Below, one piece after another: positions 47,100 to 59,000 of a DNA stretch of 64,000 bases. The translations under genes were made by a program, and so were the position numbers. Location: contig CM039124.1 in assembly GCA_022036555.1 (NCBI GenBank), positions 48,302,785 to 48,366,784 on the forward strand, written 5' to 3'. Below the pieces are notes generated by a model. That model saw only the letters and a program-made list of their open reading frames with translations, did not search any database and was not told where the DNA came from. Position 1 is the first letter of the stretch. Each line of letters opens with the position of its first letter. The stretch is from Microstegium vimineum (Eukaryota; Streptophyta; Magnoliopsida; Poales; Poaceae).

Positions 47100-48590
47100 A
47101 GGAGAGTACTCCAGTGCATTCCTAGCTGGCTGCTGGTTCTGGTTGGTTGGTTGCTCGGTGAGCATGGTGTCCGAGGAATTCAATACCGCGCAGAGCGGCA
47201 GAGGTGACGAGCAGCAGAGCGTCGATCGAGGGACCAGCGTGAGACTGTGCAGCTTCAGTTGCTCTGCATAGGACGCCAGTCCGTGATCACATGACGGGCC
47301 AGACGAGACTCTCACGGTGCAGGTGCAGGCCAGGCAACAGATTCCACTAGGACAATGTTAAACATTTTTTATTTATCAAAGAAAATCACAGACAGAACTA
47401 CAGGAGAAGGTTGAACTGTTGAAGGCTCGTCATTCTTCAATACTCACCCCCGCATTCATATGTGCATGATCTTGTTGGCGTGTGGCTCGCCTCTGTATAT
47501 GTTGAGGTGACAGGCGAACTCCCGGCCTGTCTATGGTGAGGTGACACCGTGACAGTCACAGAAACAAGGAGAAACCTTACCAGCGTAAACACCGAGATAA
47601 GCTCTGTTTGCCATCCATATCCAACCGCTCACTTCGCTTTGATTTCTAGTCGAGCAAGGTTGCGGCAAGCCCTTGCCTAGGAACGAAATCAGTCTGCAGT
47701 GTAATTTATTTACTAGCACGATGGGCGCGCTAACACCACGCCGACTCTTGCTAAGTATTTGTTACAAACGGTAAAGCGACTTAGTTTTTTTCCTATACTG
47801 AAACAATATATGTACAATAATATGGATAAGTACTTAAAATTATTGTTATGGTCTAATAACAGCTCAATATAATGATGTACGGGTCTGGTAGAAATATTAC
47901 AAACTTTTTATTTTCATGATTGATATAAATTATCATACTACAGTTACTACACACACTTTATGACATGTGATCGTTGCTGGTATAAAACAAAAGATTAAAA
48001 AATAAATGAGAAAAAGAAGAGAATAGAAAATCTTAAATAAATTTAAAACTAAAAATTAATAAAAGTTTTTGGGAAGTACTCAAACTAAAAAAGATAAAAA
48101 AACTGGCTCTAACAGTTCAATATAAAGCTATACTGACTTGATAGAAAGACTATATATTTTTTATTACAATAATTGATATAGACTACCACACTGCATGCAC
48201 TCTGATGCATATGATCGTATATGTATAAAACAAAAAATTAAAAATATAAATACTAGAGGCTCTTTATCGATTGCTTCAGAACTAAAAATAAAATAAAAAA
48301 TAAAAATAAAATTTCAAAACTATAATAAAAAATTAAAATTAAAATTTTTTAAAAAATTAAAATTAAAAGAAAAAATAGTCAAATAGATGAACAGTGACAT
48401 AAGGGGCTCTCCGGCCTCCAATTTATCGGCGGATGAAGATGTAATCAATCATATGCTTATTAGCAACCGCTTTACGTATTCGAATCGAACATAGACCAAG
48501 GAAGACACCGATTTCATGACGGTGAAATCAGTAGTACAATGGTAGTGAAGGCCCAAAATTCACAGCTGTGGCAACTGGCAAGCAATACTA
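47100..48590. other. Upstream region of plantacyanin A and AT-rich intergenic DNA
   Basis: 46921-47340 is the presumptive promoter and leader of plantacyanin A. About 47850-48010 and 48110-48250 are degenerate copies of one segment (CTAACAGCTCAATATAA, then TTGATATAAATTATCA, then GTATAAAACAAAA). 48270-48370 is nearly pure A/T. No gene. Confidence 0.5.
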
Positions 48591-48591
48591 C

Positions 48592-48928
48592 GGGCCTGTT
48601 TGGTGGTAGGGATTAAAAAAAAGTCTTGATATCTAGACACTATTTAGGAGTATTAAATATAGACTATTTATAAAACTAATTTGTCAGCCCAAAACTATTT
48701 TGCAAAACAAATCTATTGATATAAAATAGTTTATGATTTGACAATATAGTGCTACAGTAAACATATGTTAATGATAGATTAATTAGGCTTAATAGATTCG
48801 TCTCGTGAAGTACTATGTGGTGCTGTAATTAGTTTTATAATATAAATTATATTTAATTTATTTAATTGATACCAAACATTCGATTCGATGTGACAAGGAC
48901 TAAAAATAAGTCTGAACCAAACATCCCC
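48592..48928. mobile_element. MITE, 337 bp, GGGCCTGTTTGG termini
   Basis: The left end is GGGCCTGTTTGGTGGTAGGG and the right end, reverse-complemented, is GGGGATGTTTGGTTCAGAC. TAC flanks both ends. It shares internal blocks (GATTCGTCTCGTGAAG, ATTCGATGTGACAAGGAC) with the foldback at 19980-20393, so it belongs to the same large grass MITE group. Confidence 0.7.
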
Positions 48929-49657
48929 TACGACGCCGGCTGCCAAAGTAGGACATCAAGGAATTCATCAATCCTCTGCCAGTGCTGCCATCCCACGCAT
49001 CACTTGGCAGACCATTGCTGTAGCCTGTACAGTAGCAGGGTTAGCAGTGGGCAGTGGCCCATCCCATGGCGCCATGCTGCTCTTCTCGCTGGAAAAAAAA
49101 ACGTGCAGCAGTAAATAAATAGGTAGATGGTCCATGGCCACACATCTGCCTTCAGAATTCATGTTTGGTGGTCCTCTGATTCCCTTCTCGTACTCGCTCA
49201 GATAAACGCGCTGGCAAAGGAACAAAAAATCAGCTATTGGCCTCGACAATGTCGTGAATGATGAAAAGGGAAGAGGGGCAGATCCGCAGTTGTGCATGTT
49301 TCGCCTCGGCAAGGTGTGTGCAGCAGCTTCCTGTTGGGCTGCTCTGCTCCTCTTGCAGCGAGCGAAACCAGAAACCGGGAGGACCGACCCACCGCCTGCG
49401 TTTGCATATACAGCCTGATTGGGCCGAAATGAAGAAATGGGCTCCCAAACAAGCCCACGCATACACATCGACTGAATGCAGGATCATGCATGTAGCTAGC
49501 TGAAACCAACGCAGCTGTATCCCATCTTATTATTCGACACGCCGGCCAGTACATTTATATAGTGCCAATCCAACAATACAACACCTAAAACGACGAGCTA
49601 CGCGCTTTACTTTGGAGAAGAAAATATATTTGAGCCGAGCCGCCGATCGATCGCCTC
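48929..49657. other. Intergenic, no gene accepted
   Basis: Minus-strand frames up to 166 codons (48968-49468) exist but no domain, start context or splice continuation supports them. Confidence 0.4.
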
Positions 49658-49666
49658 GGTACGGTC

Positions 49667-50065
49667 AGGGCCGTCCGGAGAAATTTAAGGCCGTGTACAA
49701 ACTTAAAAATGAGGCCTAGTAACATAGAGAAAAATAGGACTAAAATAAATTATACAATAAGATATATCGAGAATGATACATATGTTGCATAATTTTTATT
49801 TGAATAGTGCGACCGATAGAGCATCAGGTTTGAGAATAGGGATCGCAACAATCAGAAGACAAAATGACGTTTGTGTCGCCAGCTAGAAAATCATTTTTTA
49901 TTGAGCTAATAGAGTAATAGGCTTGTTAACGAGCGATGCTATTGGACTAACGATGTTGTGCATAGCAGTATAGCTATTATGGGTAACATAGTATATATAT
50001 TTGGAGGCCTATGGGAATTGGAGGTCATGTGTGGTCGCACGGGCTGCACGCCCTCAGGACGGCCC
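49667..50065. mobile_element. Short TIR DNA transposon, 399 bp, 9-bp target duplication
   Basis: AGGGCCGTCC at the left and GGACGGCCCT at the right are perfect 10-bp inverted repeats. GGTACGGTC flanks both ends exactly (49658-49666 and 50066-50074). Nine bases suggests a Mutator-like element, though the CAGGGCCG terminus is also seen in hAT elements. It sits just 3' of plantacyanin B. Confidence 0.8.
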
Positions 50066-50101
50066 TGGTACGGTCCGACGATCCAATCCGGCATTCCGGC
50101 C

Positions 50102-50633
50102 TCACGCGGCGGTGACGGCGACCTTCATGCCGGCCTGGCAGTGGCCGGGGAAGCTGCAGATGAAGTAGTTGGCGCCGCGCTTCAGCGTGACGCGGTCGTT
50201 GCCGGTGGTGAGCGCCCTGACGCCCCTGGGCGCGTTGCACGAGTTGTACCCCGCCGCGCTCACGGGCACCACGTTGTGGGCCTTGGGGTTGTACTTGAAC
50301 ACTGCATGCATGCATTTCAGCGGGGCCGGACGGGGATTCATTCATCATGATTCATGAGCGGACGTAAAGAGCTACTCTGTGTACGTAGCTAATAGCTAGT
50401 AGACATAATAACCAGGGTATAGTAGCACACTGACCGAGCACGTCGCCGGCGCGGAAGCGCTTGCCCTTGGGCCAGTTGGCGGTGTTGAAGCTCCACCCGC
50501 CGCGGTCGCCGACAGTGTACACCGCCGACTCGGCGAACTCGCCGTGGAGGAGCACGCAGAGAGGGACCAGCGCCAGCACGGGCACGGTGGCGCCGCCGCT
50601 GCCACGGGCACTGCCACCCATTCCCTGAGCCAT
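50102..50633 (-). CDS. Plantacyanin / basic blue copper protein, copy B
   Basis: Two exons, 50633-50435 and 50301-50102 (133-bp intron at the same position and phase as copy A), giving 132 aa. The signal peptide is AVPVLALVPLCVLLH-like. The copper domain has YTVGDRGGWSFNTANWPKG, then HNVV, then C-x4-H-x4-M in FICSFPGHCQAGM and ends VAVTAA, the most canonical form of the family. The intron-phase match and shared orientation with copy A indicate tandem duplication. The start-proximal miR408-like site is altered (see findings). Expected secreted/cell-wall location. Confidence 0.93.
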
Positions 50634-50740
50634 GTATATATAATATGCCGAGCTCAGGAAAGGGAAGTGCTCGAGGAGCGAAGGCGAGTGATGAGTGTGA
50701 GATGAGATGAGATGCAGTTCTCCGTGCACCGGGGGGCTCG

Positions 50741-50747
50741 TTTTATA
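50741..50747 (-). promoter_or_regulatory. TATA box of plantacyanin B
   Basis: The minus strand reads CCTATAAAACG, 108 bp upstream of the start codon. This implies a leader of about 80 nt. No equivalent was seen for copy A. Confidence 0.6.
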
Positions 50748-50849
50748 GGCAAACCCCGACGACCCAGCAGGCCAGCACGAGTTATCAGTCGAACTTCTTG
50801 TGGCTACATACCGTACTTGTCTATTACACGGTCAGATGGTCTACTACGC

Positions 50850-51551
50850 TGCCATGCATGCATGCGAATTCAGTGCGTGGTGAACTTTGGTCAGGACTCA
50901 GGACCAGCGGCGGTGGCAATGCTGGCAGCCTTGCTGTGGAAACTCGCACTGGCCGTCGCAGACGAGTTACGTAGCTCTTTCGTGACGGTACCCTTTTCGC
51001 AGACGAACGCATGGAACGGCCAGTAGACGTCAGAACTTTTGGACCAGGAGCAGCCGAGCAGGAGATCGACCGCCTGACCGGCAGGTGGGTGGGTCGTGTG
51101 TGTGCGATTGCGAAACGAGTCAGCGACGAGTGGGCACCGGCGAGACCCCGAGATGGGAACACGCGATGCGGCGGCAAGAGGCCGCGGGCCGGGGCTGCTT
51201 AATTCGCTGTCTGCCGGAGCCCGGCCGGATCAGGCCGCCGGCGTTTGGTGTGTGCCCATTTCGGAGTCGGTTCATCGGCCACTAGCCCACTACTGAGGGA
51301 CCGGTTCACTCTGTGTGCAGCGCCAACAACCCGGCATGCACGCACCAACTTGGACTTGGTCAAAGACGGGCGTTTGTTGATGACTGATGAAGTACGTGAT
51401 GAGCCAATGCAAGTTGGTTACTGAGCCGGCCCATCACATCATCCGTCCATCCCTTGCTTCGGGGATCGATCGGGTTTTCACCCAAAATCAGCGACTTTCG
51501 TTTCTATTGGTGACCTACGGTAAATGTTCAATTTTGTTTTTATTTCATTTA
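50850..51551. other. Upstream of plantacyanin B, no gene accepted
   Basis: GC-moderate sequence with several 60-117 codon frames in many phases on both strands, none with a domain. Confidence 0.4.
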
Positions 51552-51892
51552 GGGGCCGTTTGGATCCCTTTATTTAGAGGAATTGAAATCGACCTAATAA
51601 ATTAAGCTATTTGGTTTAAAATTTGACATTCCACCATTTTCTAAAAAGTTCATAATTAAGCATATCTCAAACTCATAGAGTGAGAGATGAAAATTGATTG
51701 TATAGATCATCATTCCATATTTCTATTTGTAACTTATAACATGTTGTTCAAACTCTCTCTCCTATGTACAACAAGTAAGCAGTGAATAATAATATGCAAT
51801 TATAATCCATATATAATCATATTAGCTTAATTAATATGTCTCTAAATTATAATTATTAAAATAAATTCAATTCCAGGGATTCAAACGAGGCT
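51552..51892. mobile_element. Tourist-like MITE, 341 bp
   Basis: The left end is GGGGCCGTTTGGATCCC and the right end, reverse-complemented, is AGCCTCGTTTGAATCCC. TTA on both sides (51549-51551, 51893-51895) marks a PIF/Harbinger-type insertion. Confidence 0.85.
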
Positions 51893-53050
51893 TTAGAGTT
51901 TTTCAATTTTTACTAAGATTTCATGAAAAAAAAGTGGACCTGAATTTTTAGCCGATTTTCAACAGTCTTTGTGATTTTCGTTTTCCTCCTGCTGGTATTT
52001 GTGTTTTAACCAGTAGGGTGAACAATGCTGTAGTTGGCATTGGACAAAGGAGAGCTTGCCGAGAATGGGTCTTTTGGGTTTGCCGACGAACGCATAAGCG
52101 TGAATTGAGTCGTTGAAATCGATATTATATAGGTTTCTCTTCGATTAGTTAACGCTAATAGAAAAAAGTTAAAAAAACAAAAAATCTAGTTGGTTCATAA
52201 TTTATAGTCTAGTTTTTTCTTCACGGATTACAAAATATTTATGTATAATTATATTAAAATGGAACGCCGAGTTTTACAACGTGTTGCCACGCTAGATGCA
52301 GCCTAGAGCCGAAATGAAGCTCTAGGGGCGACCTTAAACTCTCCCGATTGTATTGCTCGCAAAATAGGCAATCTAAGCAAAAATGATGATGCGGCGTTAC
52401 ATTCTTTGGATCGTATTACTTGCTTGACGTTGCGATTCAAGCGTGTGGCACACGGCTACTCCGTGCGAACCCACACACTCCTTGGTGTTCCCCGTCGATG
52501 CAATCAACTTTTGGCTTATATAATGGAGGGGGTATTAGTTGGGTCCTTATTCTATATCTTAGCTAAACTAAAAGGTTTAGTTGATCCGAATTGACTCTAC
52601 ACAATTCAAATTAGGGAAATGTTTAGTTTTTTTTTGCTAAACGCTCATTTTTGAAATAGTTTCATGAGTGTAATTTTGTTTCAACTGAAAAAAATTGTCC
52701 TAGCTTCATCTCTTATATTATAGTCATTTTATTTATTGTTTCATCAAGTGAAGCTATTTTACCAAACAATTATTTCAAAAATATTCTAGCTTCAATAAGA
52801 ATAACTCAACTTTAAAGAGAAAACTACCCACAAAGATATTTGAGGAAAAAAAGTGATGAAGCTGAGCTGTGCCAAAAATAATCTTAATTGGTTTAGGTCT
52901 CGTTTGAATCTATACAACTTTTTGAGCTGTAATTATAAGAGTCGTCATCGGTGCTTTTTAGAAGGCGCATGTTTGGATAACTATAATTCGTACGTATATG
53001 TCAGCTGCTCTATTATCGTAACCTTTTGACATTCTATAATGTTATTTTTG

Positions 53051-56000
53051 GGCAAAAGCTATAGTTTGCCCGTGTGATTTGTTGTTTGGGCTCACTCGAT
53101 TTTTTTGACCATCGGATCTTCCCTTAGTTGATCTCTGCCCGTTGGATCTTTGTCTCTTTTGGCCTACTCGTCAGATGCCAAGCAAAGGTGTAGTTTGCTT
53201 TGTTCTCTTTGTTCTGGCCCATATGTCAGCTCCACGTCCCTACCCGCATCTCCCCGCTTATTTACTATTTTGTACTAATCTTTTTCGCATTCCGCTCTCA
53301 TTTCTTCTCCGTCGTATCAACGCGAGGCGGGGCGGCTCTCCGTCTTCCAATCGTCGTGGTTTATGACTTTTTGCTTCATTTCTTGTTTGGATTTGGTAGA
53401 TCCTCCTGCTCCGAACCTGATTTGGTCATTTGCGTTGTAGGTTTTGGTCGGTGCTGGAGGGGAGGCGTAAGTGGAGATGAGGCGGAGAGGCCTCTCCGTC
53501 TTTGATTCGCCGCTGTCATTTGATTTTGTAGTTCATGCTCCTCTCTACCTGATATGTTCCATGTTTTCCCCCTTCCCTTTCTTGGTTTCGAAGTTTTTAT
53601 CGTTGCTGTAGGCGAGTTCGAGTCCAATCAGTTTCTCTGTTTGTGGATTCGGCTTCGTGGGTGAGCTTTTTCTCTTCATTTCGCGTCGTTGGTGAGCTCA
53701 TGAGTACTTGTTGCATTGATTTCGTTTTTTTCTCTTCTCCCCTTTTGGCGCAGGACGGCGAACTTGTTTCTCCGGTGGCGGATCTTTGATTCGGAGCGCT
53801 TGGTGAGTTTTAAACTCATGTTTTTTGTGTAGATCTACTTGTTCGTGTACATCTATTGTGCATCTAGTTTGTTTTCTATTTCTCTGAAGAGTTAGTGTAG
53901 TTGAGTTAGACTTGGATTCATCAGTTTAGTTGTTCCCGTTGTCGTAGGTTGAATTTGAGTTGACGTTTGCAGTTATAGTTGTTAGGTTTATTCTGAGGAT
54001 TTGTATTCAGTCAGTTTCATTTACTATTTTGTTATTTACTTTCTCATTGTGTTCATCAATTTCAGAATATGTTAGTTATAGATTTAATTTTTGTTTCTTT
54101 CAGTCATAGTTCACTGATTTCATTTCATAGTTAGTTGTTTTATTTATTTTTATAATTATCAGTTTCTTATCTTAATTTATCAGTAACCTGTTTGTATGTG
54201 TAGTTACCTGTTATTTTTCTTTGTTTGTACCTTGTTAATAGTTTTCATTCTTGCTATTGATAAGATTTAGGAGATGCTTAAACAAATCCCAGGTTGGAGT
54301 TTCAATCTGAGCTGTTGTTGTTTTTCGAGTAGTTTTGTTCATTCGGAGGGTTTGGATTTCGGTCGGTTGTAGTTGTTAGTTTCATTTACTAATTTGTTAT
54401 TTAGTTTGTCATACTATAGCTTTATCACTGTCAATGTGTTCATCAATTTCTGGTTTAACTATAGTTTGTCTCATATTCTTATGCAGTATGTTTTTGTTAG
54501 GTTCCTTTTTTTGGTAGTTTTCCATGTATTGTATTTGGGAATGTCTTCTATATCTATTTGTTCAGTATATATTAGTTTTAGTTTTAGTTGATCTTGATGC
54601 TCTGTTCCTTGTATAAGATTCATTTCCTATTGGACATCAATCTTTCAATGAAGCTTTGTACAAGGAGTATATGAGAGAATTATGTTTTTTTCTTTCTTTT
54701 TGTAAATAGCCTCCTATGTTCTCTTTTTTATCCTTACTGTTATGATGACAATTCAACCCAATTGATTATGACTATAGTTGAGTAAAGTTACTGGTTGACT
54801 GCTAGAGTCTATGCTATGTTGCACGATTATAGGTTACTAATAGGTTTGTCTTGTGCTTTGCGAGGTCAAATTTCTTAGATTCTGCAATATATCATGATTT
54901 TTGAGCTGTCAGTTTTTGGCTATCGGATATTGTTTGTGATTCTGGTTTGGCTATTGTGATTCTGCAATATATCGTGATTTGTGAGATATCAGTCTTGTGA
55001 TCATATTTTTTTGGCCATCGGATCTTGTTTTGTCTTCATCTATGTTCTTAGTTTATTCTATCTCTTTTTGGTCCACTTGTCAGGTTTTGAGTTTTGCTCT
55101 ATGTGTAGTCTTTTTGTTTTTTAGAAAGTGCTCTATAAATCGTTTTTCTTGGCCTCTACATAGTTTTCAGATGCAAGCAAGCATTGAAGAATTTATGGTT
55201 CTTAGATGATATTTGGTTTACTGTACACTTTAATTGATGTTATACTTGTTCATCGAGTGTATTTTATATTCATTTTGTATGTAAGTAGTTCCATTTCTTT
55301 TAGTTTATAATCCATATTTAATTTCTTGAGTGTATGGTGTCTTTTTTGTTAGGAGTTCATTTTTTATGTAAACGCAAGGGGGATTAATTTTTCTATGCAA
55401 TTTTTAGCCTAACAAACCAGAATTTGTTGTCGGACATGTATGGTTTTGTTTTTGCCAGTACATATGTTAACCTTTCTTATTAATTCATATTGATGTATAG
55501 CATATTCTTGTTTCTAATTATTACGATTGATTTAGAAATCTTTTTAATTTTCATTGATGCCCTACAGTCTGTACGTTATCATTTTACGGTCACTGAATGT
55601 CATTGTTACTTTCATGGTGTCATGCAACAATATGACCTAACGTCCTTCTTCGTCCAAGGCAATTGTGTCCAATCTGTAAATTTAGTGTTTGTCACCTTAT
55701 GTTTTGTCAGATTTAATTAATTAGTTTCATAAGGTTATCATTAGGGAATTGAATAGAGTTACTTCAGCATTGATCGTTAGGGAATTTGATTTATATCCTT
55801 GATGGTTGTTAGGTTTTCTTATTATTGACTTATTGTTTATTTATATGTCTCTTATAGTAGTTCATGAACTATAATTTCTATTCAATTTGTATGTAACTAG
55901 TTAATTTTGTTATTAGATTATCATTTTTTTATGGTTTATTTTTTTTTATTTTTGCATTGTTTTCTTATTGTTTTTGTTCTTTGCATTTCATAGTATTATC

Positions 56001-59000
56001 TGGGCTTTATATGGTTACTTTTTTTCAGTGTTCTCTGATAGAAGCATTTTTGGGTTTTGTAAGGTGTATTGCTGCTTTGTCATTGTTTGTAAATGCTTGT
56101 AGGCCTTAGCTTTGGTTTAGTCTAGAGGATGTTCTTTTTTCTTCCAATTTAAAGTAAATATCATGCCAATCATTGTAACATGGAGCATTTGGGTTACCTT
56201 CTGTTCATCTTGCAGTGGTTGTTGGGTGTAGTGTTTTTTGCTCCCTGTTGAACCCCAAATTATTGAACAAATGATAGGAGCCGGTGCTAAACTTGCTATT
56301 TATTACAGTGCTTAGGTAAGTAACCTTTGATGTTGTTGTAAGTATGTGCTCTAGTTTGTAAGTACGAAACATTGAAACTATGTGATGCAGATTTTGAAAC
56401 TGAAATATAATTTCCTTTTTTTAGTTGAACTATTTTAGTGACACAGCTCAAGGACAAGACAGCCAGACAATGCAGGTGAAGGTTTGCTCCCCTTTCCTTA
56501 ATTTGAGCTACATTTGAATAAGATCATTGTGTTCCTATTTTTTTTCCATTTGCTTGCCATTGCAGATGCTTCATTTATGTGAATTCACAAACTGCTCATA
56601 CAATGTGCTGCAGGGAAGAGGATTTGATGTTGTGTGAGGTGAGATATGGATGTCTTCTAAATACGACTTAATTGCTCCATCTGAGCAGTGATTATGGTTG
56701 GAACTTAGATTTTGGTATATCAGTTTGCTTACTGTTTTCCTAATTCTATATAATTCGGATTGTATGTCACTTATAGTTGTTCATCATGTGTAATTTCTAT
56801 AGATTTTGTATATAACTAGTTATTTGTGTTATAGGATTCTCAATATTTTTGATATGTTTGAATTGTGAATTAGTCTCAGTTATTATACGCTTCGATGTCA
56901 CTTGTAGTCGTTCATTAGGTGTAATTTCTATAGATTATGTATGTAACTGGTTCTTTGTGTTTTTAATTTTGGACTTTTTTGGTATGTTTGACTTGTGAAT
57001 CAATCACAGGTTCGTTTTGTTATTTGCATTTCATAGAATATTTTGGGTATTTGTATTTTTTTCTCTTTTTTGTAAAACTTTTGGTATGTTTGTTTTGACC
57101 AGAATCAGTCTCATGCTTGTTTTGGTATTTGCATTTCATAGAATATTTTGGGTATTTGTATTTTGCTGTAATTTTTCTTTTTTTCCAATTTTTTGGTTTG
57201 TTTGGCTTATGATTCCGCCTCAGCTTTTTTTTCCTTTTTTGATCTTGTATTTTTGGATATGTTCAGGTAGAGCATGAGACTGAGGTGGTTGATGATTTTA
57301 TTTATGTCTTATTTATTTTTCAGAAACTGAGTTACTGCTTTATTCCTAAATTTGTTTTTGTTGCAGAGACGTTTGACTTTTATCCTTCTCTGCTTTTATT
57401 TTGGTATGTTTGTTGCCTTGTCGGTGAATTGGTCTCAGATTAGGTTTGTTATTTGTCTTTCATAGATTTTTTTGGGTTTTTGTTTTTCTGGAATTATTAT
57501 TAATTTCATTTTAGATAGACATATTTGGTTTGTTGGTTGTCCTCTTTGCAGCAGCAACAGTTGGAGTCTATGCAGGCCAGGGAGAGGTGGTGGCCAAGCG
57601 GAGTAGGCTGTGGGTTCAACGACAGCTGACCTACCAATCCTGCATTTTTTGATTCTATAATTAACATACTCTGTGCTGTCAGCCTATTTTTAAGGAGTCT
57701 TTGTTTTCTAGTCAGTTATGCTACCCGACCTTTTGCTTTTTTAACTTACTCACATTCTGGTAGTAGATGTATTTCTTTCTAGTATTTTGCTTCTTGTGCA
57801 TTGTATATCATTAGTTTTGGTCATCTTTATTTTTGTTTTGAATTTGATTAGATATTCCTTTTTTCGGTGTGTCTTGGGTCCTTACTCATTAGTACTACTG
57901 ATTATTATTTTATCAGCTAGGTGGTTTGATCAATTCTTTGACATAGTTGCTTAAATAATTTATTTTGTTACCTTTGGCGGTTGTTATTATTGGCTTACTA
58001 TATACTTACAAGTCCCTTATAGTTGTTGATCAAGTGCAATTCCTATATATTTTATACGTAACTAGTTTCTGTTTTATTAGATTAGATTTTTTTATTTTGG
58101 TATGTTTGTTTCTTTGTCTATTGAATTGTTCTCATATTAGGTTTGTTTTATTCCTTGCATATAAAAATTTGGATATTTGAATCTTATTTATTTTTATTTG
58201 GTATGCTTGTTTAATGATTTGCTCTCAGATTTTTTTTATTTGCAATTCATAGAACATTTTGTTATTTTTATTTGTTTCTTTCGTTGTTTTGGAATTCATT
58301 TTTTTTATTATTTCATTTTTTTTCTTTTGATTGTCGCTGCAGATGTTACAATAATTTGAACTTAGAGTGCAAAAAAGATGGGTGTTCCAGGAATCAGAAT
58401 ATGTTGCTGTGTGAGGTGAGATGTTGATGTCGTCTAACTGGCGTTTAATTTCAAAGAAGTTCAACACGGTTGTATCAAATGCTTATGGTTTGTAAATTTC
58501 TATAGAAATTAGATTCTAGTCTTCTCTGTTGGTACTTCTTTGGTGACACTATAATTTGGCAACCAGACGAAACAACTTTCTATCTTCTTTGAATTATGCT
58601 CATTTGCTCTCTTCTGAACCTCTTTAGTCTTGATGCTGCCTTGTTTTGTTTTTGTATTTCTCTCGTTTATGATTGTATTCTTTACGTTTCTACCTGTATG
58701 TAGGACGATGGCATGCTTCATGCTCAAATCGCTCTTCACGACACTGATAAGTATATATCTAATTCTTTGCAGATTAAAACCGTGTCTTATCTTTGCTTTG
58801 AACTTTTAATCTCTGAAATATACTTTCCTTTTGGTAGCTGGACCATTCTGTTGACTTTTGGAGCCTATGCTATGTTGCATGATTCTAGGTTAATAATAGG
58901 TTTGTCTTGTGCTTTGCCACGACAAATGACTTAGATTGTGCAATATATCATGATTTGTGTGCTATCAGTTCTAATCCTTTAGTTTTTCTGCACTTGTATT

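Noticed and set aside
48968..49468. Possible 166-codon minus-strand gene
   Set aside because: Low-complexity composition without a domain; a splice acceptor near 49102 could create a 30-40 residue exon but nothing upstream joins it.
50812..50815. GTAC copper-response core upstream of plantacyanin B
   Set aside because: A single 4-base match is expected by chance; not claimed as an SPL7-type site.
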